A DNA stretch of 64,000 bases from Mycolicibacterium brisbanense. Its GTDB lineage: Bacteria > Actinomycetota > Actinomycetes > Mycobacteriales > Mycobacteriaceae. The position numbers and the translations under genes are program-made. How positions within the stretch are numbered: the first letter of the stretch is position 1; the number at the start of each line of letters is the position of its first letter. The DNA is taken from positions 35,655 through 99,654 of the forward strand of contig NZ_BCSX01000047.1 of the NCBI RefSeq assembly GCF_001570425.1. Direction: 5' to 3'. The notes under the pieces were generated by a model that did not search any database, was not told where the DNA came from, and was given only the letters and a program-made list of their open reading frames with translations. Positions 15,684-25,276 of this stretch are shown in pieces.

Positions 15684-15709
15684 CCCCACGCCGAGGTGGC
15701 GGCGTGGGG
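15684..15709 (-). terminator. 10-bp perfect hairpin after amt
   Basis: CCCCACGCCG and CGGCGTGGGG pair perfectly with a six-base loop, 28 bp beyond the amt stop codon on the minus strand and before the XRE gene. No T tract follows. It separates the transporter transcript from the regulator and nitrile hydratase-type genes. Confidence 0.5.
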
Positions 15710-15736
15710 TCGCGGACAACTTTCCTGGGTCGTGGT

Positions 15737-16990
15737 TCAGACGAGTTCGAGCTCGTAGGCGGCGTCGCGGTGGACCTTGGTGTCGATGCCGAGCTCCTCG
15801 TCTTCCGGCGAGATGCGGATGCCGATGGTCTTCTTGATCACGAGCGCGATGACGTAGGCGATGACGAACGAGTACACCATCACGGCCAGTGCCGCGATGG
15901 CCTGGCGCCAGAGTTGATCGAGGCCGCCGCCGTAGAACAGGCCGTTGACCTTGTTGGGCATGGTGTCACTGGCCAGCAAGCCGATGAGCAGCGTGCCGAT
16001 CACGCCGCCGACAAGGTGCACCCCGACCACGTCGAGCGAGTCGTCATAGCCGAACTTCTCCTTGAGGCCCACGGCCAGCGGGCAGATCGCCCCGGCGATC
16101 AGGCCGAGCAGGATCGCACCGACGGGTGTCACGGCACCGCAGGCCGGGGTGATGGCCACCAGGCCGGTGATGGCGCCAGCCGCCGCGCCGACGCCGGTGA
16201 CGTGGCCGTCCTTGAGCTTCTCGACCGCGAGCCAGGCCAGCGTGGCCGCGCAGGTCGCGACGAACGTGGTGACCATGACGATGGCGGCCGAATTACCCGC
16301 GGCCAGCGCCGATCCGCCGTTGAACGCATACCAGCCGGCCCACAGCAGGCCCGCTCCCAGCAGGGTCAGCGGCACATTGTGCGGCTTGCGCAGCCGGCCC
16401 CAGTTGACGCCCTTGCCGAGCACGATGGCCACGGCCAGCGCGGCGGCGCCGGCGTTGATGTGCACTGCCGTGCCGCCCGCGAAGTCGATGGCGTGCAGCT
16501 TGTTGGCGATCCAGCCGCCCACCGAGTCCTTGGTCACGGTGCCGTCGACGGCGAACACCCAGTGCGCGACGGGGAAGTACACCAGGACGGCCCACACGGT
16601 CGCGAACACCATCCATGCGGCGAACTTCATCCGGTCGGCGGCCGCCCCCGAGATCAGCGCCACGGTGATGGCCGCGAACAAGGCCTGGAACAGTGAGAAG
16701 AGGCTGACCGGCAGGCCGTTGATGGTGGTCATCGGCTCCAGCAGATTCTTCATGCCGAGAAACTCCGTGAAGCTCCCGACGAACCCGCCGTAAGACGTGC
16801 CGAACGTCATGGAGAACCCGAAGAGGATCCAGAGCACACCGACGACAGCGACCGCACCGAACGTCATCATCATCATGTTGGTCGAGCTCTTCACCGAGAC
16901 CATGCCGCCGTAGAACAGCGCCAGGCCGGGAATCATCATCGTCAGCCCGATGATGCAACAGAGCATGAACGCCGTGGTTCCTGTGTCCAT
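15737..16990 (-). CDS. amt: Ammonium transporter Amt
   Basis: This 417-residue inner-membrane ammonium channel has eleven predicted helices. It shows the N-terminal MIPGLALFYGGMVSVKS motif, the twin histidines of the pore (VHINAGAAAL and VGVHLVGGVIGTL), and a hydrophilic C-tail. The tail ends with EDEELGIDTKVHRDAAYELELV, a form that can be bound by a PII protein. The ATG at 16990 follows AGGAG; a TTG one codon earlier is less likely. There is no glnK or glnD next to it. Its neighbour regulator is shared in type with the glutamine synthetase locus at 55.6 kb. Confidence 0.95.
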   Translation of the reverse strand: MDTGTTAFMLCCIIGLTMMIPGLALFYGGMVSVKSSTNMMMMTFGAVAVVGVLWILFGFSMTFGTSYGGFVGSFTEFLGMKNLLEPMTTINGLPVSLFSLFQALFAAITVALISGAAADRMKFAAWMVFATVWAVLVYFPVAHWVFAVDGTVTKDSVGGWIANKLHAIDFAGGTAVHINAGAAALAVAIVLGKGVNWGRLRKPHNVPLTLLGAGLLWAGWYAFNGGSALAAGNSAAIVMVTTFVATCAATLAWLAVEKLKDGHVTGVGAAAGAITGLVAITPACGAVTPVGAILLGLIAGAICPLAVGLKEKFGYDDSLDVVGVHLVGGVIGTLLIGLLASDTMPNKVNGLFYGGGLDQLWRQAIAALAVMVYSFVIAYVIALVIKKTIGIRISPEDEELGIDTKVHRDAAYELELV

Positions 16991-17126
16991 CAAATATCTC
17001 CTGAGGGTGGCGGCCCGTCGGGCCGATCCCCGTCAATAGACGACGCTTCTGTTACGGGCACGGGATTCGCGTGTTGCGGGCGGATTACGCCTGTCCCGGT
17101 TCCCGGGCTGGCTAGCCTTTGGGCGC

Positions 17127-18110
17127 ATGTGCACCCGCGTCGTCTATCTCGGTACCGGTGATCGCGTCGTCACCGGCCGTTCGATGGACTGGAAACTGGA
17201 GATCGGCACCAATCTGTGGGTGTTGCCCCGCGGGGTGGCACGCGCCGGACAGGCCGGACCGGACTCCGTGGAATGGACCGCGAAGTACGGCAGCGTGGTG
17301 GCGACCGGCTACGACATCTGCACCACCGACGGGGTCAACGAGGCAGGCCTGGCGGTGAACCTGCTGTGGCTCGCCGAATCGCAGTACCCGGCCGCCGACG
17401 CCGGCGGCCCGGCCATATCGCTGGCGCTGTGGGGCCAGTACGTGCTGGACAACTTCGGCTCGGTCGCCGAAGCCGTCGAGGCGCTGACCGCGACGCCGCT
17501 GCGGGTCGCCACCGCCGACGTGCCCGGTGAGCAGCGGATGGCCACGTTGCACCTGGCGATGTCCGACGGCACGGGCGACAGCGCGATCGTCGAGTACGTC
17601 GACGGGCGACAGACCATCCACCACGGCCGTGAGTACCAGGTGATGACCAACTCGCCGATCTTCTCCAAGCAACTCGCCATCACCGAGTACTGGGAGGAGA
17701 TCGGCGGCACCGTCATGCTGCCCGGCACCAACCGCGCCGCCGACCGATTCGTGCGGGCGTCCTTCTACATCAACGCCATTCCCAAATCCGACGATCCGGT
17801 GCTGTCGGTGGCCGCGGTGTTCAGCGTCGTGCGCAACGCGTCGACCCCGTACGGCATCGCAACCTCCGACGAACCGAACATCTCCTCGACCCGCTGGCGC
17901 ACGGTCGTCGACCACAAGGCGCGGCGCTATTTCTTCGAGTCGGCGCTGTCACCGAACACGTTCTGGGTTGAGCTGGCGAACCTGGATTTCAGCGAGGGCG
18001 CGCCGACGCTGCGGCTCGATCTCGGCGAGGGGGAGAAGACCGTCTACGCCGGCGACGCGAGCTCGCAGTTCCGGCCGGCGCAACCGTTCACCTTCATGAC
18101 GGTGCCCTGA
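17127..18110 (+). CDS. Linear amide C-N hydrolase, choloylglycine hydrolase/penicillin V acylase family
   Basis: This 327-residue Ntn hydrolase exposes Cys2 as nucleophile after Met removal (MCTRVVYLG). Arg18 and Asp21 follow in TGRSMDWKLE, and a conserved Asn lies in the VMTNSPIFSKQL region. Arg in TNRAADRFVRASF corresponds to the family's substrate-side arginine. The family hydrolyses bile-salt conjugates, penicillin V or N-acyl-homoserine lactones. No signal peptide is seen. A TAGCCT -10-like box 8 nt before the ATG suggests a leaderless or very short leader. It is divergent from amt; substrate unknown. Confidence 0.85.
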   Translation: MCTRVVYLGTGDRVVTGRSMDWKLEIGTNLWVLPRGVARAGQAGPDSVEWTAKYGSVVATGYDICTTDGVNEAGLAVNLLWLAESQYPAADAGGPAISLALWGQYVLDNFGSVAEAVEALTATPLRVATADVPGEQRMATLHLAMSDGTGDSAIVEYVDGRQTIHHGREYQVMTNSPIFSKQLAITEYWEEIGGTVMLPGTNRAADRFVRASFYINAIPKSDDPVLSVAAVFSVVRNASTPYGIATSDEPNISSTRWRTVVDHKARRYFFESALSPNTFWVELANLDFSEGAPTLRLDLGEGEKTVYAGDASSQFRPAQPFTFMTVP

Positions 18111-18186
18111 CCGGGCGACAAAAAACCAGCTGCACGTCTCCCTTATCCTTGATGCGACTCATTCCCGCATTTTCGAAGGACAGACA

Positions 18187-19451
<1,265 letters not shown>

Positions 19452-19452
<1 letters not shown>

Positions 19453-20486
19453 TGGTCAACATCGGTGTAGTCGGCGCGACCGGCCAGGTCGGGCAGGTCA
19501 TGCGCACCCTGCTCGAGGAACGCAACTTCCCCGCAGGCTCGGTGCGGTTCTTCGCCTCGGCGCGGTCCGAGGGCAAGAAGCTGGCGTTCCGAGGCCAGGA
19601 GATCGAGGTCGAGAACAGCGAGACCGCCGACCCGTCAGGGTTGGACATCGCCCTGTTCTCCGCCGGAGCGACGATGTCGCGCGTGCAGGCCCCACGGTTC
19701 GCCGCGGCGGGTGCCGTCGTCATCGACAACTCCTCGGCCTGGCGCAAGGACCCCGAGGTGCCGCTGGTGGTCTCCGAGGTCAATTTCTCGCGTGACGCGG
19801 GTACCCGTCCGAAAGGCATCATCGCCAACCCGAACTGCACCACCATGGCCGCAATGCCGGTGCTCAAGGTGCTGCACGAAGAAGCGGGCCTGACGCGGCT
19901 CGTCGTGTCCAGCTACCAGGCGGTGTCGGGCAGTGGCCTGGCCGGGGTCGAGGAACTCGCCTCCCAGACCCGTGCGGTCGTGGACGGCGCCGAGGCGCTG
20001 GTGCACGACGGCTCGGCAGTGGCGTTCCCCGCGCCGGTGAAATACGTTGCGCCCATTGCCTTCAACGTGGTCCCGCTGGCCGGCTCGCTGGTCGACGACG
20101 GCTCGGGAGAGACCGACGAGGACCAGAAGCTGCGCCACGAGAGCCGCAAGATCCTGGGCATTCCCGATCTGCTGGTGTCGGGCACCTGCGTACGGGTGCC
20201 GGTGTTCACCGGACACTCGCTGTCGATCAATGCCGAGTTCGCCCAACCGCTTTCGGTGCAGCGCGCCAAGGAGTTGCTGGCCGACGCGCCGGGGGTGAAG
20301 CTGGTCGACGTACCCACGCCGCTGGCCGCCGCGGGCGTCGACGAGTCGTTGGTCGGCCGCATCCGCCAGGATCCCGGGGTGCCCGACGGGCGTGGTCTCG
20401 CGCTCTTCGTCTCCGGTGACAACCTGCGAAAAGGTGCGGCGCTGAACACGATTCAGATCGCCGAGCTGCTGGCCGCCGAGCTCTGA
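19452..20486 (+). CDS. asd: Aspartate-semialdehyde dehydrogenase
   Basis: This 344-residue NADPH-dependent enzyme reduces aspartyl phosphate to the semialdehyde. GVVGATGQVGQVM near the N-terminus binds the nucleotide. The catalytic cysteine is in NPNCTTMAAMPVL and the catalytic histidine in TGHSLSINAEF. It is translationally coupled to ask (TAATG), as in other mycobacteria (Rv3708c). Confidence 0.96.
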
Positions 20487-20505
20487 GCGCGGCGTGTCCG
20501 CCGCC

Positions 20506-21630
20506 ATGAGGCTCGCGGCCGCCGCGACGGCTGCCGTGTTGCTGTGGCAGGTGCCCTCGGCCTACGCGGACCCGCCATCGCCCGCTCCCGGTGCGGTGCT
20601 GGCGCCACTGGCTCCCGGCCAGGTGCTGCGGATCGCGCCTGCGGCCGGAACAGGCACTCCCACAGGCGATTACGGGATCGGCGCCACCGACCTGTGTGAG
20701 TTCATGGAGTTCCCGGCCCGGCTGCTGCAGGTGTGTGGTGACAGCTTCGCCGGGCAGGCCGTCGGCTTCGGCAACTGGCACGCACCGATAGCGCTGCACG
20801 TCGACTCGGATTCGGTCGACGACCCCGCGGGCGTGCGCTACAACGGCGTGACCGGAGCCGTGGTGGGCACCCCGTTGCTGGCCGACAAGACACCGCCGGG
20901 CAGTTCGCAGTTGCCCGCGGGCGTGGTCTCGATCAACCGGGACAACTACCTGATGGTGAGCACCACGGCCAACCTGCGCCCGCAGAGCTCCAGGCTGGTG
21001 AAAGCCGATGCCTCGCGGGGCAATTGGCAGACCGTCCCGGGTTCGGTGCGGCCCGCGAGCTATCAGGGCGGCGCGCAGTCGCAGATCAGCGGCTATTACG
21101 ACCCCGTGCCGACGGCCGAATCGCAGAGCGGCTGGGTGTACATCGTCACCAACAACTTCGACCGCAGCGGGCAGGTGTTCCTCTACCGGACCACGCCGCA
21201 GACGTTCACCGATCGCGCCGGCTGGCAGGGGTGGTCGGCAAAAGGAGGCTGGGGCAAGCCGCCGACTCCGTTGTGGGCCGACCGGGTGGGGGAGATGAGC
21301 ATCAAGCAGATCGACGGCAAGCCCGTCCTGTCGTATTTCAATGCCAGCACCGGCAACATGGAGATCCGGGTCGCCTACGACCCCACCGGTCTCGGGACGG
21401 CGCCGGTGACCACGGTGGTGGTGGGCGGAGTGGACTGGCCGGACCCCGCCGACACGTTGCCGCCGCCCGAGGACAACCGGCTGGCGCAGCCGTACGGCGG
21501 CTACATCTCCCCGGGCTCGACACTCGACGAAGTGCGGGTGTTCGTCAGCCAGTGGAACACCACGCCCGGCGGTGGCGCGACGCCGTACCGCGTGATTCAG
21601 TACGCTGTAAACCCGATAAAGCCCTGGTGA
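20506..21630 (+). CDS. Secreted DUF4185-domain protein
   Basis: This protein of 374 residues starts at the ATG at 20506; a GTG at 20494 would add four. It has a typical Sec signal (MRLAAAATAAVLLW... to SAYA-DP, about 22 residues). The mature domain resembles the beta-propeller-like DUF4185 family, with WVYIVTNNFDRSGQVFLYR, GWGKPPTPLW and YGGYISPGSTLDEVRVFVSQW. It follows asd by 19 bp and has the position of Rv3707c. Function is not known; the family is exported and may bind glycans. Confidence 0.75.
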   Translation: MRLAAAATAAVLLWQVPSAYADPPSPAPGAVLAPLAPGQVLRIAPAAGTGTPTGDYGIGATDLCEFMEFPARLLQVCGDSFAGQAVGFGNWHAPIALHVDSDSVDDPAGVRYNGVTGAVVGTPLLADKTPPGSSQLPAGVVSINRDNYLMVSTTANLRPQSSRLVKADASRGNWQTVPGSVRPASYQGGAQSQISGYYDPVPTAESQSGWVYIVTNNFDRSGQVFLYRTTPQTFTDRAGWQGWSAKGGWGKPPTPLWADRVGEMSIKQIDGKPVLSYFNASTGNMEIRVAYDPTGLGTAPVTTVVVGGVDWPDPADTLPPPEDNRLAQPYGGYISPGSTLDEVRVFVSQWNTTPGGGATPYRVIQYAVNPIKPW

Positions 21631-21696
21631 GCAGACACAGCGAATACATAGCTAATTCATGATCGGCACTTGGATGACACTCGCAAGCTGGCTTAC

Positions 21697-22101
21697 ATGA
21701 CTGATACATCTTCCGAACCCACCGGCCCGGTCGCCACGGCCGAGCCGCTCGCCGAGCCTGCGCCGGCACCCGCCGTCGTCGAGGAGCGCAGACCCAATCG
21801 ACTGTTCCAGGCGGTGGCCTGGGTCGGCATCGTCGCCGGCATCGTCTTCATCACGCTCGTCGTGTTCGGCACCGGATTCTTCCTCGGTGCCCACTCGGGC
21901 GGCGGACACCATCATCACGGCGGAGGTGGCTGGGAACGTCCCGGAATGATGTTCCACCACCACGGTGGGTGGGGCCAGGGCGGCGGTCCCGAACGACAGG
22001 GCGGTCAGGGCGGACCGGGCGGCGGCCCCGGTTTCGGCCCGGGCGGCCCGGCGGGCCCCGGTGGGCAGCCGGGTGCCCCGACGACCACGCCCCCGCGCTG
22101 A
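21697..22101 (+). CDS. Membrane-anchored Gly/Pro/His-rich protein
   Basis: This 134-residue protein has an acidic N-terminal cytoplasmic part, one membrane helix (about residues 41-67, AVAWVGIVAGIVFITLVV then FGTGFFLGA), and a long low-complexity outer tail. The tail has His clusters (GGGHHHHGGGG, FHHHGG) and then Gly/Pro repeats (GPGGGPGFGPGGPAGPGG). The His clusters could bind metal, and the Fur gene lies just behind it. It has the position of the proline-rich Rv3706c. The ATG at 21697 is chosen over an upstream TTG. Confidence 0.7.
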   Translation: MTDTSSEPTGPVATAEPLAEPAPAPAVVEERRPNRLFQAVAWVGIVAGIVFITLVVFGTGFFLGAHSGGGHHHHGGGGWERPGMMFHHHGGWGQGGGPERQGGQGGPGGGPGFGPGGPAGPGGQPGAPTTTPPR

Positions 22102-22115
22102 CCGGCACAGCTCTT

Positions 22116-22152
22116 TTGATCGACTCCAGACAAGGCGCATACTGGAGCGGTG
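22116..22152 (+). promoter_or_regulatory. Predicted leaderless promoter and operator of the Fur gene
   Basis: TTGATC (22116-22121) and CATACT (22138-22143) are spaced by 16 bp. The GTG start at 22150 lies six bases after the -10, so transcription would begin at the start codon. The dyad CTCCAG-N12-CTGGAG (22124-22129/22142-22147) spans the -10 and suits autorepression. A leaderless, self-controlled fur gene is known in mycobacteria (furA); the assignment here is by pattern. Confidence 0.55.
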
Positions 22153-22590
22153 ACTCCGGTGCATGACGACGACCCCAGGGCCCGCTTGCGGGCCGTGGGG
22201 CTTCGGGTCACCGCCCCGCGGGTCGCGGTGTTGGAGGCACTCGCCGACCAGCCGCACGCCACCGCCGACGACCTCGCGACCCGGGTTCGCCGATCACTCG
22301 GATCGGTCTCGACCCAGGCCGTCTACGACGTGCTCCGGGCCTGCGTCACCGCAGGACTGGTCCGTCGGATCGAACCGGCAGGCTCGTCGGCCCGGTACGA
22401 GACCAGGGCCGGCGACAACCATCACCACCTCGTGTGCCGAGTCTGCGGCCGCGTCACCGACGTCGAATGTGTCGTCGGGCCGGCACCCTGCCTCGAGCCC
22501 GCGGACGTCGACGGTTTCACCGTCGACGAAGCCGAAGTCGTGTTCTGGGGCGTCTGCCCCGACTGCCAGGCCGGCGCCAACACCGCATAG
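22150..22590 (+). CDS. Fur-family transcriptional regulator
   Basis: This 146-residue metal- or peroxide-sensing repressor has an N-terminal winged helix (RVTAPRVAVLEALADQPHATADD, split over the usual helices, then STQAVYDVLRACVTAGLV) and a dimerisation domain. The latter has the HHH cluster (GDNHHHLVCRVCGRV) and two CxxC pairs, CRVC and CPDC, forming the structural zinc site. It is not next to katG, unlike the classical furA. Regulation is probably by its own product at the overlapping dyad. The downstream stem-loop with T run at 22612-22652 ends the transcript. Confidence 0.9.
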   Translation: MTPVHDDDPRARLRAVGLRVTAPRVAVLEALADQPHATADDLATRVRRSLGSVSTQAVYDVLRACVTAGLVRRIEPAGSSARYETRAGDNHHHLVCRVCGRVTDVECVVGPAPCLEPADVDGFTVDEAEVVFWGVCPDCQAGANTA

Positions 22591-22611
22591 ACCACATCTG
22601 CAGCCCACGGG

Positions 22612-22652
22612 CGTCCCGGCTACCACATCAGGTGGCCGGGACGTCTGATTTT
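22612..22652 (+). terminator. Intrinsic terminator of the Fur gene
   Basis: CGTCCCGG (22612-22619) pairs with CCGGGACG (22636-22643), with an inner CCAC/GTGG stem. TCTGATTTT follows. This is one of the few hairpins in the window with a real T tract. Confidence 0.75.
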
Positions 22653-22691
22653 GTGGGCGTGTCGCCGGGAATCGTGAGATTCTGCCTAACC

Positions 22692-23210
22692 ATGACGCGC
22701 AATCGGGTACTGGTTGCCGTGCTGATCGCCGTCCTGGCGTGTGCCGTCGGCTGTGGCAGCGGGAAATCCGAACGCAACGCGGCCGTGCTCTTCGGCGTCG
22801 GCGATTGCGTCAGCTTCCCGGCGGGCACCCCGTCGGCCCCCGACGTCACCCGCGCCGCCAAGGTGGCCTGTAGTGCTGACCCCAGCTACACCGTCGGGGC
22901 GGTCGCCGACGCCACAGGTGTCTGCCCGAGCGACCAATACCAGCACCTGCCCGCCAAATTGGCGGATCCGTCGACCGCCCGGCTGTGCCTGGTGCCCAAC
23001 CTGGTGACATACCACTGCTATGAACTGGGCGTGCCGGCCGGTGTCATGGGTCTGGCGGACTGCACATCGCGCGGCAACGGCGTACTCGTGCAGGTCACGC
23101 AGCGCCTCGACGATGTTCAGGACGGCTCCAGCTGCCCGAAGGCGAGCGGCGAATACGCCTGGCGCTACCCGTCACCGGCCCGTACCTACTGCACTCGCAC
23201 GCTGTACTGA
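22692..23210 (+). CDS. Cys-rich lipoprotein (LppU-like), function unknown
   Basis: This protein of 172 residues has a short signal (MTRNRVLVAVLIAVLACAVG) ending in a lipobox with the anchor at Cys21. The mature part has eight further cysteines spread over the chain (GDCVSF, VACSA, GVCPSD, RLCLVP, YHCYEL, ADCTS, SSCPKA, YCTRT), enough for four disulfides. It resembles the actinobacterial LppU/SCO-type lipoproteins. No enzymatic motif is visible. It is transcribed from its own promoter behind the fur terminator. Confidence 0.72.
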   Translation: MTRNRVLVAVLIAVLACAVGCGSGKSERNAAVLFGVGDCVSFPAGTPSAPDVTRAAKVACSADPSYTVGAVADATGVCPSDQYQHLPAKLADPSTARLCLVPNLVTYHCYELGVPAGVMGLADCTSRGNGVLVQVTQRLDDVQDGSSCPKASGEYAWRYPSPARTYCTRTLY

Positions 23211-23227
23211 ATGGCATGATCAGTTGA

Positions 23228-23869
23228 ATGCGCGCTCTGACTGTGGGTTTCGGGGTGGCCGGTCTCGCGTTGGCCTTGTCGGCACCGGCGGGCGCCCGCC
23301 CGTCGGATCCGGGGGTGGTGTCGTATGCCGTCCTGCCGAAGGGTTCGGTCGGCAACATCGTCGGCGCCCCGATGACGTGGGCATCGAATTCCACGGTTCC
23401 GTTCCAGGCGTTCGGCGTCGACGATCCGGTGTGCAACAACTGGGCCGACATCGGACTGCCCGAGGTGTACAACGATCCGGACCTGGCGTCGTACAACAGC
23501 GCGACGACGCAGACCTCCGCCAACGATGACAGCCACTACGTCAAACAGGCGGTCGGGGTGTTCGCCACCGCGGATGCGGCCGACCGGGCGTTCCACCGCG
23601 TGGTGGACCGCACCCAGGGGTGTTCCGGACTGACCAGTGCCATGCACCTGGACAACTTCGTCACCCAGGTGTGGACTTTTACCGGCGGGCCGGCCGGCGC
23701 GACGGATGCGGACTGGGTGAAACAGGAAGCGGGCACCGACCGGCGATGTTTCACGACCACCCGGAAACGGGAAAACGTGCTGCTGCAGGCGAAGGTGTGT
23801 CAGTCCGGCAACGGTGGCCCGGCCGTCAACGTGCTGGCCGGCGCCATGCAGAACTCGCTCGGGCAATAG
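23228..23869 (+). CDS. Secreted PknH-like sensor-domain protein
   Basis: This 213-residue protein consists of a Sec signal (MRALTVGFGVAGLALALSAPAGA) and a domain like the extracellular sensor of the kinase PknH. It includes AFGVDDPVCNNWADIGLP, a YV..AVGVFATADAADRAF segment, and four conserved cysteines that would make two disulfides. It is a stand-alone sensor without a kinase domain, in the position of Rv3705c just before the ergothioneine operon. The ATG has no good ribosome site; CATGAT seven bases upstream may be a -10 for a leaderless message. Confidence 0.78.
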   Translation: MRALTVGFGVAGLALALSAPAGARPSDPGVVSYAVLPKGSVGNIVGAPMTWASNSTVPFQAFGVDDPVCNNWADIGLPEVYNDPDLASYNSATTQTSANDDSHYVKQAVGVFATADAADRAFHRVVDRTQGCSGLTSAMHLDNFVTQVWTFTGGPAGATDADWVKQEAGTDRRCFTTTRKRENVLLQAKVCQSGNGGPAVNVLAGAMQNSLGQ

Positions 23870-23920
23870 CTGCAGTACGAAGTTGGGCTACTCGTCACGA
23901 TTCGGTAACCCGCACAGAGG

Positions 23921-23965
23921 CCGACTTTTGTCGGTGCCGTCTGGAAGATGGAAAGAACCAGACGG
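23921..23965 (+). promoter_or_regulatory. Paired hairpins in the egt operon leader
   Basis: Two stems lie in the 132-bp leader before egtA: CCGAC-N4-GTCGG (23921-23934) and CCGTCTGG-N13-CCAGACGG (23937-23965). The ribosome site GGGAGG follows at about 23987. They may terminate the upstream gene or structure the egt leader. Confidence 0.45.
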
Positions 23966-24001
23966 TCCGACACCGGTAGAGGACCGGGAGGGGTTGTTGC
24001 C

Positions 24002-25276
24002 ATGGCAGTTCCCATCAGGGCTGATCCCGGCCCCCAACCGCTCATCGAATTCAGCAGCGCCGAGCAGGCCGCGGCTCATATCGATGCGCACTGCCTGCAC
24101 GACGGTGCGGTCGGCAAGGTTGGGCTCGAGATCGAGGCCCACTGTTATGACCTGACCGATCCGATGCGCCGTCCCGACTGGGATGAGTTGACCGCCGTGA
24201 TCGCGACGGTGCCCGATCTGCCCGGAGGTAGCCGGATCACCGTCGAACCCGGCGGCGCGGTCGAGCTGTCGGGGCCACCGGCCGACGGCCCGCTCGCCGC
24301 CATCACCGGGCTGATGGCCGATCGGGCGACACTGCGTGCGGCCTTCGCCCGCCGGGGCCTGGGCCTGGTGCTGTTGGGCACCGATCCGCTGCGCCCGCCG
24401 CAGCGGGTCAATCCCGGTGCGCGGTATCAGGCCATGGAGCGGTTCTTCGCCGCGAGCGGTACCGGCGCGGCCGGCGCGGCGATGATGACCTCGACGGCGT
24501 CTGTGCAGGTGAATCTCGATGCGGGCCCGCGCGCGGGCTGGCGTGACCGGGTGCGGCTGGCCCATGCGCTGGGGCCGACGATGATCGCCGTCACGGCCAA
24601 TTCGCCGCTACTGGGCGGTGAGTTCACCGGCTGGCGTTCCACCCGGCAGTGGGTGTGGGGTGAGCTGGACTCGGCGCGTTGTGGGCCGATTCTCGGCGCT
24701 GACGGCGCCGATCCGGCCGACGAATGGGCACGCTATGCGTTGCGGGCGCCGGTGATGCTGGTGAACACCTCCGACGATGCGGTGCCCGTGGTCAACTGGG
24801 TGCCATTCGCGGACTGGGCCGACGGCCGTGCTGTTCTCGGCGGCAGGCGTCCCACCTCCGCCGATCTGGACTATCACCTGACGACGCTGTTTCCGCCCGT
24901 GCGGCCGCGGCGGTGGTTGGAGATCAGGTACCTCGACAGCCTGCCCGACGGGCTGTGGCCCGCTGCGGTGTTCATGCTCACCACGCTGCTCGACGATCCG
25001 GAGGCCGCTGCGATCGCCGCGGAGGCGACGGCGCCGGTGGCCACGGCATGGGACCGGGCGGCGCGGATGGGTCTGGCTGATCGCAGGCTTCACGCGGCCG
25101 CGATCACGTGCGTGCGGGCCGCAGCGGAACGCGCTCCGGCCGAACTCGCGGAATCGATGCGGCACTTGATGCGTTCGGTCGAACAGGGCCGCTCGCCCGC
25201 CGACGATTTCGCCGACCGTGCCGTGCGCTACGGGATCGCCTCGGCGGTGAGCCAACTGGCGAAAGGTGAGTCTTGA
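24002..25276 (+). CDS. egtA: Ergothioneine biosynthesis glutamate-cysteine ligase EgtA
   Basis: This 424-residue ligase makes gamma-glutamyl-cysteine, the sulfur donor for ergothioneine. Motifs include VGLEIEAHCYDL, TVEPGGAVELSGPP, and the STASVQVNLDAG block of GCS2-type ligases. The ATG at 24002 follows GGGAGG; the longer open frame to 23948 has no ribosome site. Its stop overlaps the egtB start. As in other mycobacteria it leads egtABCDE, in the order of Rv3704c-Rv3700c. Confidence 0.94.
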   Translation: MAVPIRADPGPQPLIEFSSAEQAAAHIDAHCLHDGAVGKVGLEIEAHCYDLTDPMRRPDWDELTAVIATVPDLPGGSRITVEPGGAVELSGPPADGPLAAITGLMADRATLRAAFARRGLGLVLLGTDPLRPPQRVNPGARYQAMERFFAASGTGAAGAAMMTSTASVQVNLDAGPRAGWRDRVRLAHALGPTMIAVTANSPLLGGEFTGWRSTRQWVWGELDSARCGPILGADGADPADEWARYALRAPVMLVNTSDDAVPVVNWVPFADWADGRAVLGGRRPTSADLDYHLTTLFPPVRPRRWLEIRYLDSLPDGLWPAAVFMLTTLLDDPEAAAIAAEATAPVATAWDRAARMGLADRRLHAAAITCVRAAAERAPAELAESMRHLMRSVEQGRSPADDFADRAVRYGIASAVSQLAKGES

